Shown here: positions 14,622-15,486 of the stretch, one piece after another
Layout: every line of letters starts with the position of its first letter
Numbering within the stretch: the stretch's first letter is position 1
Assembly (NCBI GenBank): GCA_034667545.1
Contig: JAXDJR010000149.1
Coordinates: 1 to 15,486 of the forward strand
Direction of reading: 5' to 3'
DNA length: 15,486 nucleotides
Origin: DATAPE01 sp034667545
GTDB lineage: Bacteria; Actinomycetota; CADDZG01; WHSQ01
Position numbers and translations under genes: made by a program
Notes under the pieces: model-generated
Told to the model about the DNA's origin: nothing
Database searches by the model: none
The model's input: only the letters and a program-made list of their open reading frames with translations

Positions 14622-15083
14622 TTAGTTACCGTCCTCGCCCGTGTCGTTCTCTGATCGCCGACCGTACTGATCTGGGATCGAACCCCATCCCCAGATCGGG
14701 ACCGGTAACTTGGGAAGCTCCCCATAGAGGTCCGAGGGGTCGACGCCTACTTCCTCGACCCGGCACTGATGCGTCCAGTCATCCCCAAAGTCAAAAATGA
14801 ACTCGAATTCGTCTCCCTTATCGAGAGTGGAAGCCACAGAGATACTCTCCTGGTCCATTGTCTCGGGGGATTCAGGATCCGGAAAGCCGATCGTTCTTCC
14901 GTCCGCAAGCCTGAACTCGTGCAGATGAGACAGATCCCAGCGCGCGAAGTGGAGGTTGATGGCATCCGCCAGCTCACCGAAGCTGTGACCTGGCCCGACG
15001 AGGAGCACGCGACCAGGAGGCTGGCCAAAGTCTGCGGCACGCCCGCTCACCAGCTCAACACGTATCGTCATCCAGTAAGTCAT
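14622..15083 (-). CDS. Plasmid pRiA4b ORF-3-like protein
   Basis: This 153-residue protein resembles the pRiA4b ORF-3 family, whose function is unknown. It starts with a strand TIRVELVSGR and has a ubiquitin-like first half with SFGELADAINLHFARWDLSHLHEFRL. The family hallmark FIFDFGDDWTHQCRVEEV lies near residues 95-112. The C-terminal part departs from the usual pattern: where most members have a cysteine- and proline-rich ending (CPPEDxGG-like), this one has LPVPIWGWGSIPDQYGRR and an acidic tail. The ATG at 15083 has AAGGG only two bases upstream; a second ATG four codons in is the alternative. It is convergent with fic. Homologues are common on plasmids and near mobile DNA, which fits the accessory look here. 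Confidence 0.8.
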   Translation of the reverse strand: MTYWMTIRVELVSGRAADFGQPPGRVLLVGPGHSFGELADAINLHFARWDLSHLHEFRLADGRTIGFPDPESPETMDQESISVASTLDKGDEFEFIFDFGDDWTHQCRVEEVGVDPSDLYGELPKLPVPIWGWGSIPDQYGRRSENDTGEDGN

Positions 15084-15212
15084 GGCCCTTGATCATCTCA
15101 GGGGTGACGCCTGGCCGCCAACGATGGTTTAGACAACACGGCAGCCATACCCATTGTTCAACACTTCCGCAATGGCGTAGCGTGCCCGCCTGGATTACAT
15201 AGAGGGGGCAAC

Positions 15213-15486
15213 ATGATTGGGTTCGAGTTCACAGTCGTCGTAGACCGGCCCGTGGAAGAGGTGTTTACCTATCTCACGGATCCGGGAAACTTGCCCGAGT
15301 GGCAATCCATGGTTCTGGAATCACGACAAGAATCTCCCGGCCCGATGCGCGAGGGTACGAAAATCACGGACTTTCGCAAGTTTCTCGGCCGCCGTTTCGA
15401 GACGACCGTTGAAGTCACTGCTTTCGAGCCAAACAAGCGCGTCGACTTCACGGCAATCTCCGGTCCGATCCCTTTCAGGATGAACC
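15213..15486 (+). CDS. SRPBCC-domain protein (polyketide cyclase/START-like), N-terminal part
   Basis: The first 91 codons of a protein of the START/Bet v1-like SRPBCC superfamily are present; the gene runs off the right edge. It starts MIGFEFTVVVDRPVEEVFTY, then LTDPGNLPEWQSMVLES, the typical first strand plus PEEVFxYLTDPxNLPxW motif. GPMREGTKITDFRKFLGRRF and FEPNKRVDFTAISGP follow, matching beta-strands of the helix-grip fold. AGAGGGGG at 15201-15208 supports the ATG at 15213. Members bind hydrophobic ligands or act as cyclases; many are uncharacterised. It is divergent from the pRiA4b-like gene. Confidence 0.85.
   Translation, partial: MIGFEFTVVVDRPVEEVFTYLTDPGNLPEWQSMVLESRQESPGPMREGTKITDFRKFLGRRFETTVEVTAFEPNKRVDFTAISGPIPFRMN

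Overview
The window looks like chromosomal DNA from a GC-rich actinobacterium (Actinomycetota). I base this on the order tig-clpP-clpX-valS, on an archaeal-like ValS editing domain of the kind seen in Streptomyces and mycobacteria, on frequent GTG starts, and on tRNA genes that mostly lack an encoded CCA. The exact lineage cannot be read from the sequence. No phage, insertion sequence or CRISPR array was seen.

Positions 1-4468, minus strand: a proteostasis block, transcribed tig -> clpP -> clpX -> valS (valS runs off the left edge). Trigger factor folds nascent chains, ClpX unfolds substrates and ClpP degrades them. The 5' end of clpP is imperfectly duplicated in tandem. The upstream copy carries its own Shine-Dalgarno sequence and encodes a 16-residue peptide resembling the ClpP N-terminus, with a stop codon that overlaps the clpP start as ATGA. 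valS also has a 10-codon ORF ending in an ATGA overlap.

Positions 4541-8445: tRNA-Pro(TGG) and tRNA-Gly(TCC), then single metabolic or defensive genes in mixed orientation: a small VOC/glyoxalase-like protein, an APH-type kinase, a PhnB-like VOC protein and an M20 metallopeptidase.

Positions 8596-12675: two large exported proteins on the plus strand. The first is an 899-residue glycoside-hydrolase-like protein with a carbohydrate-binding-like module embedded near its N-terminus. The second is a 429-residue RTX-type calcium-binding repeat protein with a Sec signal peptide and eight cysteines. They may act together outside the cell on polysaccharide or at the cell surface, which is inference.

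Positions 12728-15486: tRNA-Arg(TCT), then an accessory-looking stretch. It holds about 430 bases without an intact gene, including a probable C-terminal remnant of an Mrr-like restriction endonuclease. A Fic-family AMP-transferase gene follows, with a repeat-rich and palindromic promoter region, then a pRiA4b ORF-3-like protein (minus) and the start of an SRPBCC-domain protein (plus, cut by the right edge).

The most unusual signals are the duplicated clpP leader, the comparable duplication around the fic start (copies about 47-48 bases apart in both cases), and the embedded-module hydrolase next to the Sec-exported, cysteine-containing RTX protein.
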